Made by a program: the position numbers and the translations under genes. This document shows positions 50,471-61,235 of a stretch of DNA of 64,000 nt, in pieces (position 1 is the first letter of the stretch; each line of letters opens with the position of its first letter). This stretch comes from Hippopus hippopus. Taxonomy: Eukaryota; Mollusca; Bivalvia; Cardiida; Cardiidae. The notes beneath the pieces were generated by a model. That model worked only from the letters and a program-made list of their open reading frames with translations. It had not been told where the DNA came from and made no database searches. Location: assembly GCA_946811185.2 (NCBI GenBank), contig OX328112.1:27603742-27667741 (forward strand), written 5' to 3'.

Positions 50471-51759
50471 AATTTTTTTGTAAAAGGCAAATAAAAACTA
50501 TCAGAAAAATATTCCATTTTCATAAAGTGTACGGTTAAATTCAGTAAAATGATGAAATTTTGGGCATTTGATAATGAAATTGTGCTTTAACAATAGGTCA
50601 CTTTTTGTACTTTAACAATAGGTCACTCTGTTCATTTTTATTACACCAGATATAACGTCTGGATACTTATTTGAATATGAATCCTTGTCAACCGTGCATG
50701 TTGTTGACATAAAATCTAATAATACCCATAGAGGCTATGTAGCTCAGTGAGGAAATACCAATTAAGATATTTTTTTCTAAATCTTATCTTAGTTCTTTAA
50801 CAACAATTTTCCAGCTATAATTCAGTGATATGTCATTTTTTAGTTTGGTGAGAGTATGAAAATCTGAATAGTTGGTTTTAATTTGGGACAGGCAAAATTT
50901 TTGTCCTCTTGTCAAGAGTTCAACAATAAGGTCCAAAAATTTCATATTGCACACATGTGTAAGTAGCAATTTATTGCACTCTTTGATCAAATTTGTTTAT
51001 GCTTGCTAAAACTGATTGACAATTGTAGACCTTAACACTTTGTTTTTACAGAATTATCATGATCATTTGTCCTTGAGGCAAAAACTGTCTTATTTTGTAC
51101 AGTTTTTTTTTTTTTTAATCTTACTCATCAATAACTGAAGTGTTTTATATATTTGTCAAATAATTTTTACTTATATAAATCCATCTTGGTTTATTTCAAC
51201 ATGTTTGTACTTTCGGGTATGTTTACATGTAGCTACACTACACCATTGTGCTACAAAAAATGTTAAATGTTTGAATAATTCTGAAAGTTTTAGAAGGATC
51301 TTCGATTTCTGAGGAAATAAACAAGTGTAAATTAGACAGACCCTTTATATAGAACCATAATTATCTCTAAAACTTCTTCAGTTTAGAAGTCTTCTTCAGT
51401 TAGCCTTGAAAAATATTCTTTTTTCAAGATCGTACAATGTTATCTGTTTGATCTAAACCACATACTGTCATGTGTGCATCCTACTTCAAGTTTTAGCTAG
51501 TACACCACAACTTCACTTTTTTTAAACACTGTATACTTCGGATCAAATTACTACCCTAAAACAATAGTAAAATAACAGTTGCTGTACAGCACACTTGGTA
51601 GAACAACTTCGACTTCCATTGTCCTTGCTCAATCTATTTATTGTTTACATTTTATAGATCTGTATGTATTACATGTGATAAAAGATTTTAATTTTCTTAC
51701 ATCAAATCATAGCTTGAAACTGTTCAACAAATCCGCTTTTCAGGACTTTCAGTCCTTTG
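50471..51759. other. Intergenic, nothing recognised
   Basis: AT-rich. A direct repeat CTTTAACAATAGGTCACT lies at about 50,586 and 50,611. No other supported feature. Confidence 0.4.
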
Positions 51760-52074
51760 ATTTCATTAAATGTTGTGTCATGGAAAAAGGGGGCTTGACG
51801 TATATTTTCATTATGGACCAATATCTCTTCTAACTACAGGACAAAATGTTATGAAACTTCATCTTGATGTTGTTTATCACAAGCCACAGACAATAGTTAT
51901 TTGTTTTTATTTCATGAAATGCCATGTCATGAAAAAAAGGAGGCTAAATGTATAATTTCGACCAATAACAGTCTGTTCGCCCGTCCGTCCACCCACACGG
52001 ATATCTTCTAAAGTCCTTGAAGAAAATTGTTGAAACTCCATGCATGTCTTCCACTGGATAGTCCGTTGATACAA

Positions 52075-52170
<96 letters not shown>

Positions 52171-52425
52171 ATGGAAAAAGGGGGCTTGATGTATTTTTTC
52201 TTTATTTGTTTTCATTTAATGGAAAAAGGAGACTTAATGTATAATCCCATTATGGACCTCTTATATATTTTTTTATGTAATGAAATGCTGTGCCATGGGA
52301 AAAGGGGGCTTAATGTATAATTTCATCATGAACTAATAACAAAAAGGCCACATGTACATGCAAAACACAATACCTCTAATATGTTTGTATCAAAAAAGGT
52401 CTTTTTTGGCGGGGGATATCATTTC
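51760..52425. mobile_element. R4 element, second copy, with microsatellite
   Basis: Matches 45,930-46,170, then a compound (TC)n(TA)n(TG)n microsatellite at 52,079-52,168, then repeated CCATGGAAAAAGGGGGCTT-type units and an end TTTTTTGGCGGGGGATATC, the complement type of the 45,531 end. Confidence 0.6.
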
Positions 52426-52639
52426 AACGAAATTGCTTGTTTTTTTTTTTAAACCAGATCTCTGTCAGTTGTACAGATCCTTTTGGACAAGAAATATACA
52501 AACAGACTAAAAAAACATCAATAAATTATGTTACAAAATTTCAGCAGAAAATGAAAGATCCTTTGTTATGAATTTCACATTATTGCACTGGTAATCAGCT
52601 ATGATAAGACATCACAATTCATTGTTTTTCTAACTTTTT

Positions 52640-52765
52640 TGGCAATGAAAGTGGCAACGCACGCTAGAGTCCTAGCCAGGTACTGGTGAAACCAAAGAAA
52701 TTCAGGCTACTCAGCCGCCACCATATGACTAATGCTGAAAGTGGTATAAAACACGGTGTCACCAT
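52640..52765. mobile_element. SINE 3' tail
   Basis: ACTGGTGAAACCAAAGAAAT to GAAAGTGGTATAAAACACGG, as at 41,080. Confidence 0.5.
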
Positions 52766-52808
52766 TTCAAAATTCATTTGGTCGTGCTTACAGAGCTTTT
52801 CACAATGT

Positions 52809-53055
52809 TAGCCATGCTCTGTGAAAAAGGGCTTTATACGTTTTGCAAAAAAAAAAGACCCATGTCAGCCTGCGCAGGCTGACCTAGGTCGAAACTTTTT
52901 GTAAGGTTTCTGTATATCTTAGGACCATTCTACCTCATGATTAAGTCGATTGTAAGACATTGTATTTGATGGATCCATAAGTGTGATGACTTGCTTAGTA
53001 TAATGCACCATGGAGATGCATTATACCCCCTTTTGCCAGAGTGCAGCTCATATGT
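52809..53055. mobile_element. R1-family MITE
   Basis: TTAGCCATGCTCTGTGAAAA to CCCTTTTGCCAGAGTGCAGC, with core CATGTCAGCCTGCGCAGGCTG. Confidence 0.65.
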
Positions 53056-53164
53056 ACCAGTACATGTATTTACAAACAACATGCACCAGTAAGTTAAGGG
53101 GAGGGATGGAGATAGCCTTGATGACCTCATAACCTCCTGCACCAGACTACTTTGAAACCATCCC

Positions 53165-53790
53165 TATTAACTCTTTACCAAACGAAAGAAATTTAGATTT
53201 TTTCCTGACTGAAAGCATTTGCTGACAACAAATCAAGTATAACTCAAACAACAGTATATGGTTCTGAAAAGCTAGAAAACACTGTGGGAAAAGGAAAATA
53301 TGCTTATTACCAGCAGTTTCTTCTTTTCCTACAGTGTTTTCAGAAACCCTTTTCCTCAGGGTCGTTAAAACTCAGGTTTGGTAAAACGTTAAAGAAAACA
53401 TAAGATACAAACGGCATATAAAAAAACATTGTGGTAAAAGAGAAATCGCTTGTTACATGCGACTTTCCACAAGGTATCTAAACGTGATGTGCAACCAGAT
53501 GAGACAGTCTTATCTCAGATCTACACTACCTAATTAAAATTAAAATTGTACGGGAAATATAAGCTTTAACCCTTTACCAAACAATCACAGGCTTTAACTC
53601 TTTCCCCCTAAAGGCCTATTGAAAAAAAAAAAAACTGCGGAAAAAGGAGAAAAAGTTGGTAACCAGAATTTTCTTCTTTACCAACAATATTTTCCACTCT
53701 CCATGAATGACAATTTTTGAGTCAAGTTTGTCATCTGGAAATGTTTTCATATTGGAAAGGTCTAACATTTTGTCGTATGGTATAGACTTT
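53165..53790. mobile_element. Two R2-family copies with R3 fragment between
   Basis: R2 at 53,165-53,395 (ACTCTTTACCAAACGAAAG...) and 53,565-53,790; a short R3 piece near 53,490-53,545. Confidence 0.6.
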
Positions 53791-54175
53791 CACAATATCA
53801 GACTTTCAGATCTGCACTTTCGATGTCTTCAATTTGAAAATAAAATGTCTCTGTAAGAAAAGCAGCATGAAGCAAAATTCATGTCATTATGAAAAGATAA
53901 TTCTATTGTGTCGAACTCATTACATCCTAAATCAATTTATGCCAGACAACTCTAAAGTCTTTGCCACATGACAAAAATGTAGACTTGTAGCGAAAGGGAC
54001 TCAATTACGTATCTTAGACGTATTCATCTTTTTCTCGTAAGTCTGTGCTAGTAGCCTCCCTCTAAGGTTTATTTCTGTGATACTCGTTACAACTCGGCTG
54101 ATTCCGAAACTGCATTCTGAGATTTGCCGAATGTTGGGAAAGAATTCACCATTCTCCATTGGTTCTATTTACTTG
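53791..54175. other. Intergenic, nothing recognised
   Basis: No supported feature. Confidence 0.4.
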
Positions 54176-54490
54176 TACACCGGGCGACAACACGAGGATT
54201 TAAAACTTTAAAAATCTCGCATGTACACTTATTTAACGGGGTAATATGCACTGACACACCGGGCGACAGAGCGAGGTTTTAGAAAAATCTCGCATGTCTC
54301 TGTGTTCTGGATTACTGAACATCGATTCACGATGCGAGATTTAAGTAAACACAGGCGAGGGTTTAGAAGGTAAAATCTCGCCCTTGTTATCTTGCGAGAA
54401 TTGTAAAACCTCGTATGTATATGACTTTAGTGACATGCGAGAATGTGACAAAAACTCAAATTGTCGCATGTCTAATCAGGATTCCGTAGT
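54176..54490. mobile_element. CTCGCATGT-rich element, compact copy
   Basis: Inverted relative of 26,780-27,745 without the nested insertion; starts CACCGGGCGACAACACGAGG, which recurs inside at 54,260. Confidence 0.65.
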
Positions 54491-54639
54491 TTATAGCTAC
54501 TTCTAGGAGAGCATGCTAGACTAATGGCTACTGGCAAGTGGCAGCGTTAGCCATCGAATGTCCAATTCTAACTTAACCCATGAGCTGTCAAATGTTTATC
54601 GCATGCTTCTTTTAACACACATTTTGGCCAAACTTGTTT

Positions 54640-55020
54640 GTTTAGGATTGTTTAACTGATCTGAATGGAGGAGCAAAGAGTGCACACAAAGTTCTGACTG
54701 CACGTACATGTAAGTGCAGTCTGGTCTTGGTCTATACCTTTCAAAAATATATTAGCTACACTCTGGCAAAAGGGGGTTAAACGCATCTCCATTATGCATT
54801 ATACCAAGCTAGAAATCACATAATATTGAGTCCACAAAAATCTATTTCGTATAACAATTAAATGAATCATGAGGTAGAATGGGCTTTAGACATGCAGAAA
54901 ATTTACGAAAACCAAAAAGTATCGACTCAGGTCAGCCTGCGCAGTCGGCGCAGGACGCTCGATAATTTTAGCTGATGCTTTATAACGTAACTACCTTTTT
55001 CCAGTGCATACCTCATAGAC
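54640..55020. mobile_element. R3 fragment followed by R1 MITE
   Basis: R3 piece near 54,690-54,740; R1 from AGCTACACTCTGGCAAAAGG at 54,752 to TTTTTCCAGTGCATACCTCA near 55,018, with a shortened core. Confidence 0.6.
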
Positions 55021-55234
55021 GTATGATTTTTATCCTTTTTGAAAGTCACAGACTGCTTAGTTGGGCTTTATTCTTTATCTTATTTGGCCAGAATGCCCCA
55101 ATTTTGTCTGATGAAAGAAGGAAAAACTCGTCTGCAGGTTGTAGGTCTAATGTTAATTTTAAAATTATTTTCCAAAGTTCATCATCGAAGTAATATAGGA
55201 TCTGACATGAGTTGGCGTTTGAGATAAAATTTTA

Positions 55235-55560
55235 TTTAGCGAGTCTAGGGAAAAAAATTGCTAAGCGAGCCTTCTGCGAGCTTAATAACATTTTTTTCTT
55301 GGCGAGTTTAATCGAATTTTATTTCAAACGCAAACAAATGTCCGATTCTTATTATCATATAACAATATTTCTCAAATTGAAGATCAGAAGATGCAAAACC
55401 ATCTATAGATGCATGCATGGTAGTATCCATACAACCCACTTCTATGAAATATGTACAAAATGACGTCATACAATTGTGATATCAAACGTGTATAAGATAA
55501 GAAAATTCGTGGTGAGTATACTACACTGAAAAGAAGGGAGGGTATGTGATAAATTGCCTT
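55235..55560. repeat. Dispersed repeat, partner of 4,855-5,120
   Basis: Same-order match, plus GCGAGCCTTCTGCGAGCTTAA upstream, also seen near 3630. Confidence 0.65.
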
Positions 55561-55754
55561 CTCGTAGTTTTTGTCGTCGTCGTAATCGTCTCGTAATCGT
55601 TTTGGGTTCTTTCGTTTGTCAACATCAACACGATAGGGGTCTTCGTATCCAACAATCTCCCCGTTAACCATTGGGTATAGGTTTGGTAGGCGGATAAATA
55701 GACCCAGAACTTATCGATTCGATATCTGCTCCTTGCACTAGTCATGTGGGAGTG

Positions 55755-55870
55755 TGCTTTGGCAAGGCACGGCAAGGCCTAGTCTAACATTGGTGAAATA
55801 AAGAAATATGTGGGTTTTTGATATAGCTGAAATAATGATTGAAAGCGGCATAAAACAACAATTAATCAAA
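55755..55870. mobile_element. SINE 3' tail
   Basis: GGTGAAATAAAGAAATATGTG to GAAAGCGGCATAAAACAACA. Confidence 0.5.
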
Positions 55871-55905
55871 TAATTATAAAGTGTGACTTTCTTTTTTATT
55901 TTCAG

Positions 55906-56007
55906 GTTTTCAAACAGAAAGAAGAACATCATCAAGTGACATCAGAGCAAATGAGGAATTACACTTTGTACTTTTTTTATCTGCTTAAAAAGCATGTTTT
56001 ACTTTAA
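55906..56007 (+). other. Candidate terminal coding exon
   Basis: Strong acceptor (TTTTTTATTTTCAG) followed by an open phase-0 frame VFKQKEEHHQVTSEQMRNY... to TAA. The 33,816 exon ends in phase 0, so the two could join across a 22-kb intron, but this is speculative. Confidence 0.2.
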
Positions 56008-56029
56008 TATTGAAGTTATACTGGTTTTT

Positions 56030-56285
56030 TGATTGATTGAATTGGAGTTTAACATCGTTTTAATAGCTTAGGTCATATCACGGCGGTCAGACCACCTACG
56101 CATGTGTTGCCTGGCTTTCTCACATCCCTACTGACACATCTTTCTTTCCAAGTCACTGACTACTCACATGCATCAGAGGTGAGAGGCGAAAAATCGCCGG
56201 AAAGAAAGTTCACCTCAACCGGGTATCGAACTCATAACCACCTGGTCTCGAGTCGGATACGCTAACCACTGAGCTACCCGGCCGG
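56030..56285 (-). mobile_element. tRNA-derived SINE
   Basis: The minus strand begins GGCCGGGTAGCTCAGTGG (A box) with GAGTTCGATACCC (B box), then a conserved body containing CCGGCGATTTTTCGCC and ending TCAATCAATC. Confidence 0.75.
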
Positions 56286-56324
56286 ACTAAGCTTATATTA
56301 GACACTATCTGTCTAAATGTGGTA

Positions 56325-56580
56325 CAATGAGTATGAGTCGTGCTCTGGGGAAAGGTTTCATGCATCTCCGTGATCCATTACACCAAGTAAGTCATTACAT
56401 AATTAAGGATTCCACTGTGTCTAATAACCGACTAAATTCTGAGGTAGAATAGTGCTTACACATACAGGAAATTTACAAATAGCAAAAAGTTTCGACTCGG
56501 GTCAGCCTGCGCAAGCTAACCTGAGTCGAAACTTTTTGCAGATGCATTAAACCCGTTTTTGAATCAGGATGCCTCATACA
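56325..56580. mobile_element. R1-family MITE, near full length
   Basis: GAGTCGTGCTCTGGGGAAAG left end, core CGACTCGGGTCAGCCTGCGC...GCTAACCTGAGTCG, right end TTGAATCAGGATGCCTCAT. Confidence 0.7.
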
Positions 56581-56769
56581 TTTAACATTTGGCTGCTGAA
56601 TTATTTGAGAATAACCAAACACACTTTTTCGACTGTCCGGCCTATAGATTTTACTTGTCCAAAATAACGTATTTTCACCATGTTCTTTTGTCAGAAATAA
56701 TGCTATAAGTATTTCATGTATTCGATATTCAGATGGAAACAGTATGAAGCAGTAATAATGTCTTTTTTT

Positions 56770-57025
56770 TTTTATTTGAGTTAATCGCCGTTTCAACAGC
56801 TGAGGTCGTATCACGGCGGTAGTTGCACCTACGCATGTGGTTCCTGGCTTTCTTACACCAGTCTTTCTAAACCACCCACTACTTTCTCACATACATTGGA
56901 AGTGAGAGGTAAAAAATCGCCGGAAAGAAAAATTACTTCAAACAGGTATCGAATTCGCAAGATCACTACTAGGTTACTACCAGGTCACAAGTAAGATACG
57001 CATACTACTGAGCTACACGGCTGGG
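56770..57025 (-). mobile_element. tRNA-derived SINE, second copy
   Basis: Same family and orientation as 56,030-56,285, more diverged at the tRNA head (GGCCCAGCCGTGTAGCTCAG). Confidence 0.7.
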
Positions 57026-58109
57026 CCTAAGAGCGATTAATCTAGATAATGATATCATACCATTCATCTCTATGATTGTCGTAAAATAAGCTTTTTGTAT
57101 TATCAAAAAAGGATAATTGTTCGTTCTATTGCAACTGAAAAGTGTTCATAATTTAAAGCGTTAAAACAATACTATGAAGTTACAATACTCCATTGAAAAT
57201 AGTTTCACTCCTCCACTTACCCTTTATTTTTCTGTTTATGCCCCGCAATAAAATGGCGATAGGCATATAGTGTTACCCTTGTCTGTGTGTTTGTGTTTGT
57301 GTGTTCTTGTGATTGGTGTCAAATGCTGTCACTCATGTGTATAAAAACCTTTCAACTGCAGACACATGTCAAGTGGGGACGTCCCCAGTTGGATTACGCC
57401 TTAAAACTACTCTTCTGTTCAAGCTTTTCTAGTGTTCCTTATGTAAATCAGGTCCACATTCAAGTAAACTCGTATTTTGTCAGATCCGAGAGTCTAATGT
57501 GGCTCGGATACACACGAGTCCCCAGTTACACATTTCCGTACGGATGGGTCTCTCATTCGTTATTTTTTATACTGTTCTTAAATGTGGATGAAATTAAAGA
57601 TCTTTTCATGTTTAAATCGTCAAGAGACAAAGTTACAGTATAGGAACTCCGATTTTTTCACTAACGATACCCATCGGGTCCATTCGCAAAAACAAAAGAA
57701 TAAACCAATGAGTTTCTTTTAATTGGGCACGATAAATTTTGGTGCGTCAAGAAAACTCATTTAGTGCTATTGTAAACCATTTAAAATTTTAAATTCTCTC
57801 AAGGTCTTGGTGTCATTCTAGAAAAATAATGTCGTAATTACAGGTTTTGTTAAGCTGAATATACTTCCCTTTAGAAGCACATTAACAGCATCATTAGTTT
57901 TCATATATTTTTGTGTGCACATGTCTTAATTTACTCGTGCAACCCATTGATTTTATGGTACATTCATGGGAACCAGTACTAATTTTGTTAGTTATTAAGT
58001 CTTCAGTCATTTCATTGATTCGGTTGTCGTAGATGCCTAAATCTTTAAAGTAATGAGTGAAATAATATATTATTTACTGAAAGAAAAAACATAATTCTAG
58101 GACTGCAAG
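57026..58109. other. Intergenic with repeat fragment
   Basis: TATGCCCCGCAATAAAATGG...GTGTGTTTGTG at 57,238-57,305 looks like the end of a repeated DNA element. An open frame at 57,287-57,643 has no recognisable domain. Confidence 0.4.
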
Positions 58110-58986
58110 GTTATTTTAGCCAGAAAAATCTCCCCTTAACAGCCAGTGTAGATCTAAGATTAGACTACAGTTCCTGTTGTGAGTCACACTCAGTAGCATC
58201 ATAAAGGTAAACAGGGAACAAGATAGGGGGGTGTAGGTGTCTTCCAAAATGTCGGAAAACAAAACCATTATCAACAAAATACTTTGCATAATTCCTCTTG
58301 CAATGTTATGTAAATTAAGAAGTGACCATCCTAACACGCTCTCTGTGATCTCGTTAATTTCCGTCCGATCTCGACATTATCCGTAAGACGTCATAAGAAT
58401 TTCGGCAGTATCGAAAGTATAACGGAAACGAGGATCTGATTCCTCGCTTTATAATTCAAAGTATAGGTGAAACGCCGAACCAGCATTCCAAAATGGCGTC
58501 CCGTGACAGTCCCGGCCGTTTCAAGTCAGAAAAAGCGAAAGGAAAAAAGAGTTTTTGACAAGAGAATACGTCAAGATCACACTTAAGTCTATATATCTTG
58601 ATACTGGATTGGATATGAGTGCATTAAAAGATGTGGGAATTATTTTCACGCACAGATTCAAAAGACAGCAAGTCGTGACAGTTGGTAGCAAGGGAAAACT
58701 TTATGTTTAACTTCACAATTTGCGATCGTGTTCATATAAGATGTAGCCTGTCGCTCTGTCCGAGTTCAATTTTGTTGGGGAATTACGAAAAGGACTTGGA
58801 AGGAATATGTTTGTCACTGTCAGATGTGAGAACATTGATTTTAGGTTTTAGGTTTGTTAATTTGCATCCCAAAATAAACTCACATTGAGTCTTTATTATC
58901 ACACAGGAAGTCACAGAGTTAAGAGAAGGGGGAAATATGAGCCATCAGGGCACCAATGTGCCCTACAGAAACGAAACGGTCAACAG
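58110..58986. other. R3 fragment, short ORF, otherwise unassigned
   Basis: R3 piece at 58,130-58,185. A short ATG frame at 58,493-58,558 (MASRDSPGRFKSEKAKGKK) sits after a TATAATTC-type stretch and resembles the 3,766 frame. Confidence 0.35.
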
Positions 58987-59201
58987 TTAACCCTTAAACT
59001 GCTAAGCGCGACTCACTGACATTTTGCGTACAATGTAGATCAAGATCAGACTGCACAGAAATTGCAGTCTGATCTTGGATCTACACTGTCCGATAAGGAG
59101 AATCTATCTTTTACCCCAAAATACCTTTGAACTAGGAAAGTTTGACTTTTTACTATCGGTTTGAAAAATTCATTTCTTTTATTTAGCAGGATAAGGGTTA
59201 A
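58987..59201. mobile_element. R3-family MITE, reference copy (215 bp)
   Basis: Ends TTAACCCTTAAACTGCTAA and TTAGCAGGATAAGGGTTAA form the inverted termini with TTAA at each edge. A central palindrome GTAGATCAAGATCAGACTGC/GCAGTCTGATCTTGGATCTAC is highly conserved between copies. Confidence 0.8.
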
Positions 59202-59309
59202 TACGATTGCTTACAGGAAAATTCATAGATTGATAAAAACTGGAATGCCATGTTTTGCTGGCAACACTAAACTGGTGGGTAAGTATGTTATACAGCTAGC
59301 CTCCATGAG

Positions 59310-59950
59310 GCTTGATTAACACTTCACAAAACAATCCTGTGTGTTTATAACCCTATGCAAGAAGGCTTTTGAAAACTAGCATTTTTTTTTCTTTTTCCTA
59401 CAATGTTTTCTTCCATATCAAAGACGGAAATCATCGTTTGTCGTCTGCAAATGCTTTGAATTTGTTCGAGTCCAAAATATTGTCGTTTGGTGAAGAGTTA
59501 AAAACTCTGATCTAAATGAACAACTGGAAAACATTTTTACCGTCACATAAATCACAGGATATTTTATTGATGATTTTATTTTCTTTTCGTGATTTTAAAA
59601 TTAATTGTCCCTTACCCAAACTTTAGACTATCAAAACCGAAAATCATTTGCAGATGACAGTTTTTCTGATGTAGAGAGAAAACATTGTCTAAAAATGACA
59701 AAGTCCTTGTTACAGGTAATTTCTCATTTTCTAACAATGTTTCCAAGATTGGGTATAAAAAAAGGTATAGAGCAGAATAAATGAAAATTTTGATTTTAAA
59801 TGTATTAACGTTAGCTTTTTACCACACAATCCAGACTTTTAATGTACCTGAGAAAGAAAGCTTGGAAAACATTGGGGCAAAAAGGAGAAAATGCTTAAAG
59901 CCAGCATTTTCTCCTATTCCCACCATGTTTTCTACCTTTCCTGAGACAAA
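59310..59950. mobile_element. Three R2-family copies
   Basis: 59,310-59,500, 59,600-59,760 and 59,810-59,950. The last keeps AAAAGGAGAAAATGC/GCATTTTCTCCTATTCCC and is cut at its right by an R1 element. Confidence 0.6.
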
Positions 59951-59954
59951 TTTC

Positions 59955-60150
59955 ATCGCCGTGATGCATTATGGATTCATTTTGTCTAACAACTGACTCA
60001 ATCATGGGGTAGAAAGGTCCTTTGACAAGAAGACAATTGACCAAAAGTAAAAAGTTTCGACCCAGTCAGTGTGGGGACTGCGCACGCTGACCTGGGTTGA
60101 CAAGTTTTGCAGATGCATTAAACCCTCTTTTCACAGAGTACGGTTCATCT
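59955..60150. mobile_element. R1-family MITE, 5'-truncated
   Basis: Starts at CGCCGTGATGCATTATGGAT inside R1 and ends TCTTTTCACAGAGTACGGTT; it replaced the end of the adjacent R2 copy. Confidence 0.6.
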
Positions 60151-60394
60151 AAATGTCCTACCATAATGTGACATTATTCAGATTTTCACGTTAAGATTTC
60201 ACATCAAATGAAAGAAAAGAAACGAGTAAAGATTCTTGTTAGTGTCCACTATGACTTTAATACATGAATTCAAAGTAAGACATGTTTATCAACTGGTACA
60301 AGGATCCATCATTTGGTCCCTTGCTGCTTGATGTGGTCTTCGTTCTACTTGAAAACCTGAAAATAACAACCGTGGTAACTGGATAGTTGCTCGG

Positions 60395-60510
60395 TCGGTT
60401 GGTTGATTACGTCCCTCTTAACAATATTTCAGGCATATGACTGTGATATCTTACTTATTCATGTATTTCCTTGGTTTCACAAGCGCTAGGTTAGGACTCT
60501 GAATTGCAGA
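60395..60510 (-). mobile_element. SINE 3' tail, minus strand
   Basis: Minus strand carries GAAACCAAGGAAATACATG and GTTAAGAGGGACGTAATC, related to the other SINE tails. Confidence 0.45.
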
Positions 60511-60713
60511 ATACTCCAGCGTGTTCGGCGAGGAGAGCAGAAGTCGAACAAAGAACCTCAGGCTCATAGATCTTCTTTTCTAACACCCAAAATACTCCTA
60601 TCAAGTCGGAGTCTGCAAACAGCAGCAGCAGTAACAACAACATTAGCGACGATGACACATGCAAGAACAACAACGGCGACGACCGGGACAATAAGAATGA
60701 AGACGATTTATTT

Positions 60714-61070
60714 ATAAGCCGCGCTCTGTGAAAAGGGGGTTTAATGCATCTGCAGAAAGTATCGACGCAGGTCAGTCTGCCCCAGTCCGCACAGGATAAC
60801 GCGGGTCGTAAAGTTTTGCTATTTGTAAATTTTCTGAATTTCCATGGACCATTTTACCACATGATTCAGCAGGTTGTTAGGCAAAATGGAATTTATGGAT
60901 TCATAATTCTGTAATGACTTGCTTGCTATAAGGCTTGCATAACGCGAAAAGAGGCATTCGGACATTTGCGTAAAGTGTCGTCTCGGATCAGCCTGCCTGT
61001 GTTGCAGGCCAATTAATGCATCACGGAGATGAATGAAACCCCCTATTCCCTGAGCGCTGTTCAAACGATT
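60714..61070. mobile_element. R1-family MITE, complex copy
   Basis: AAGCCGCGCTCTGTGAAAAG left end; two core palindromes (near 60,765 and 60,975), suggesting an R1 inserted in R1; right end CCTGAGCGCTGTTC. Confidence 0.6.
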
Positions 61071-61235
61071 TTGCATTCAAACATAACACCAAGTAGTTGA
61101 GTATTTGCGTCTTTTAGCAGAATGGCAAAAACATTCTTAATTCGGGATAATCAGGAAAAAGAATTGAACAACAAATTTAAAGGGGTATAAAAAAGTCATA
61201 CATATACAGTGATAAGACACCTGACAATTTACATT

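Noticed and set aside
52027..52320. Predicted protein across 52.1 kb
   Set aside because: It is the translation of a compound microsatellite.
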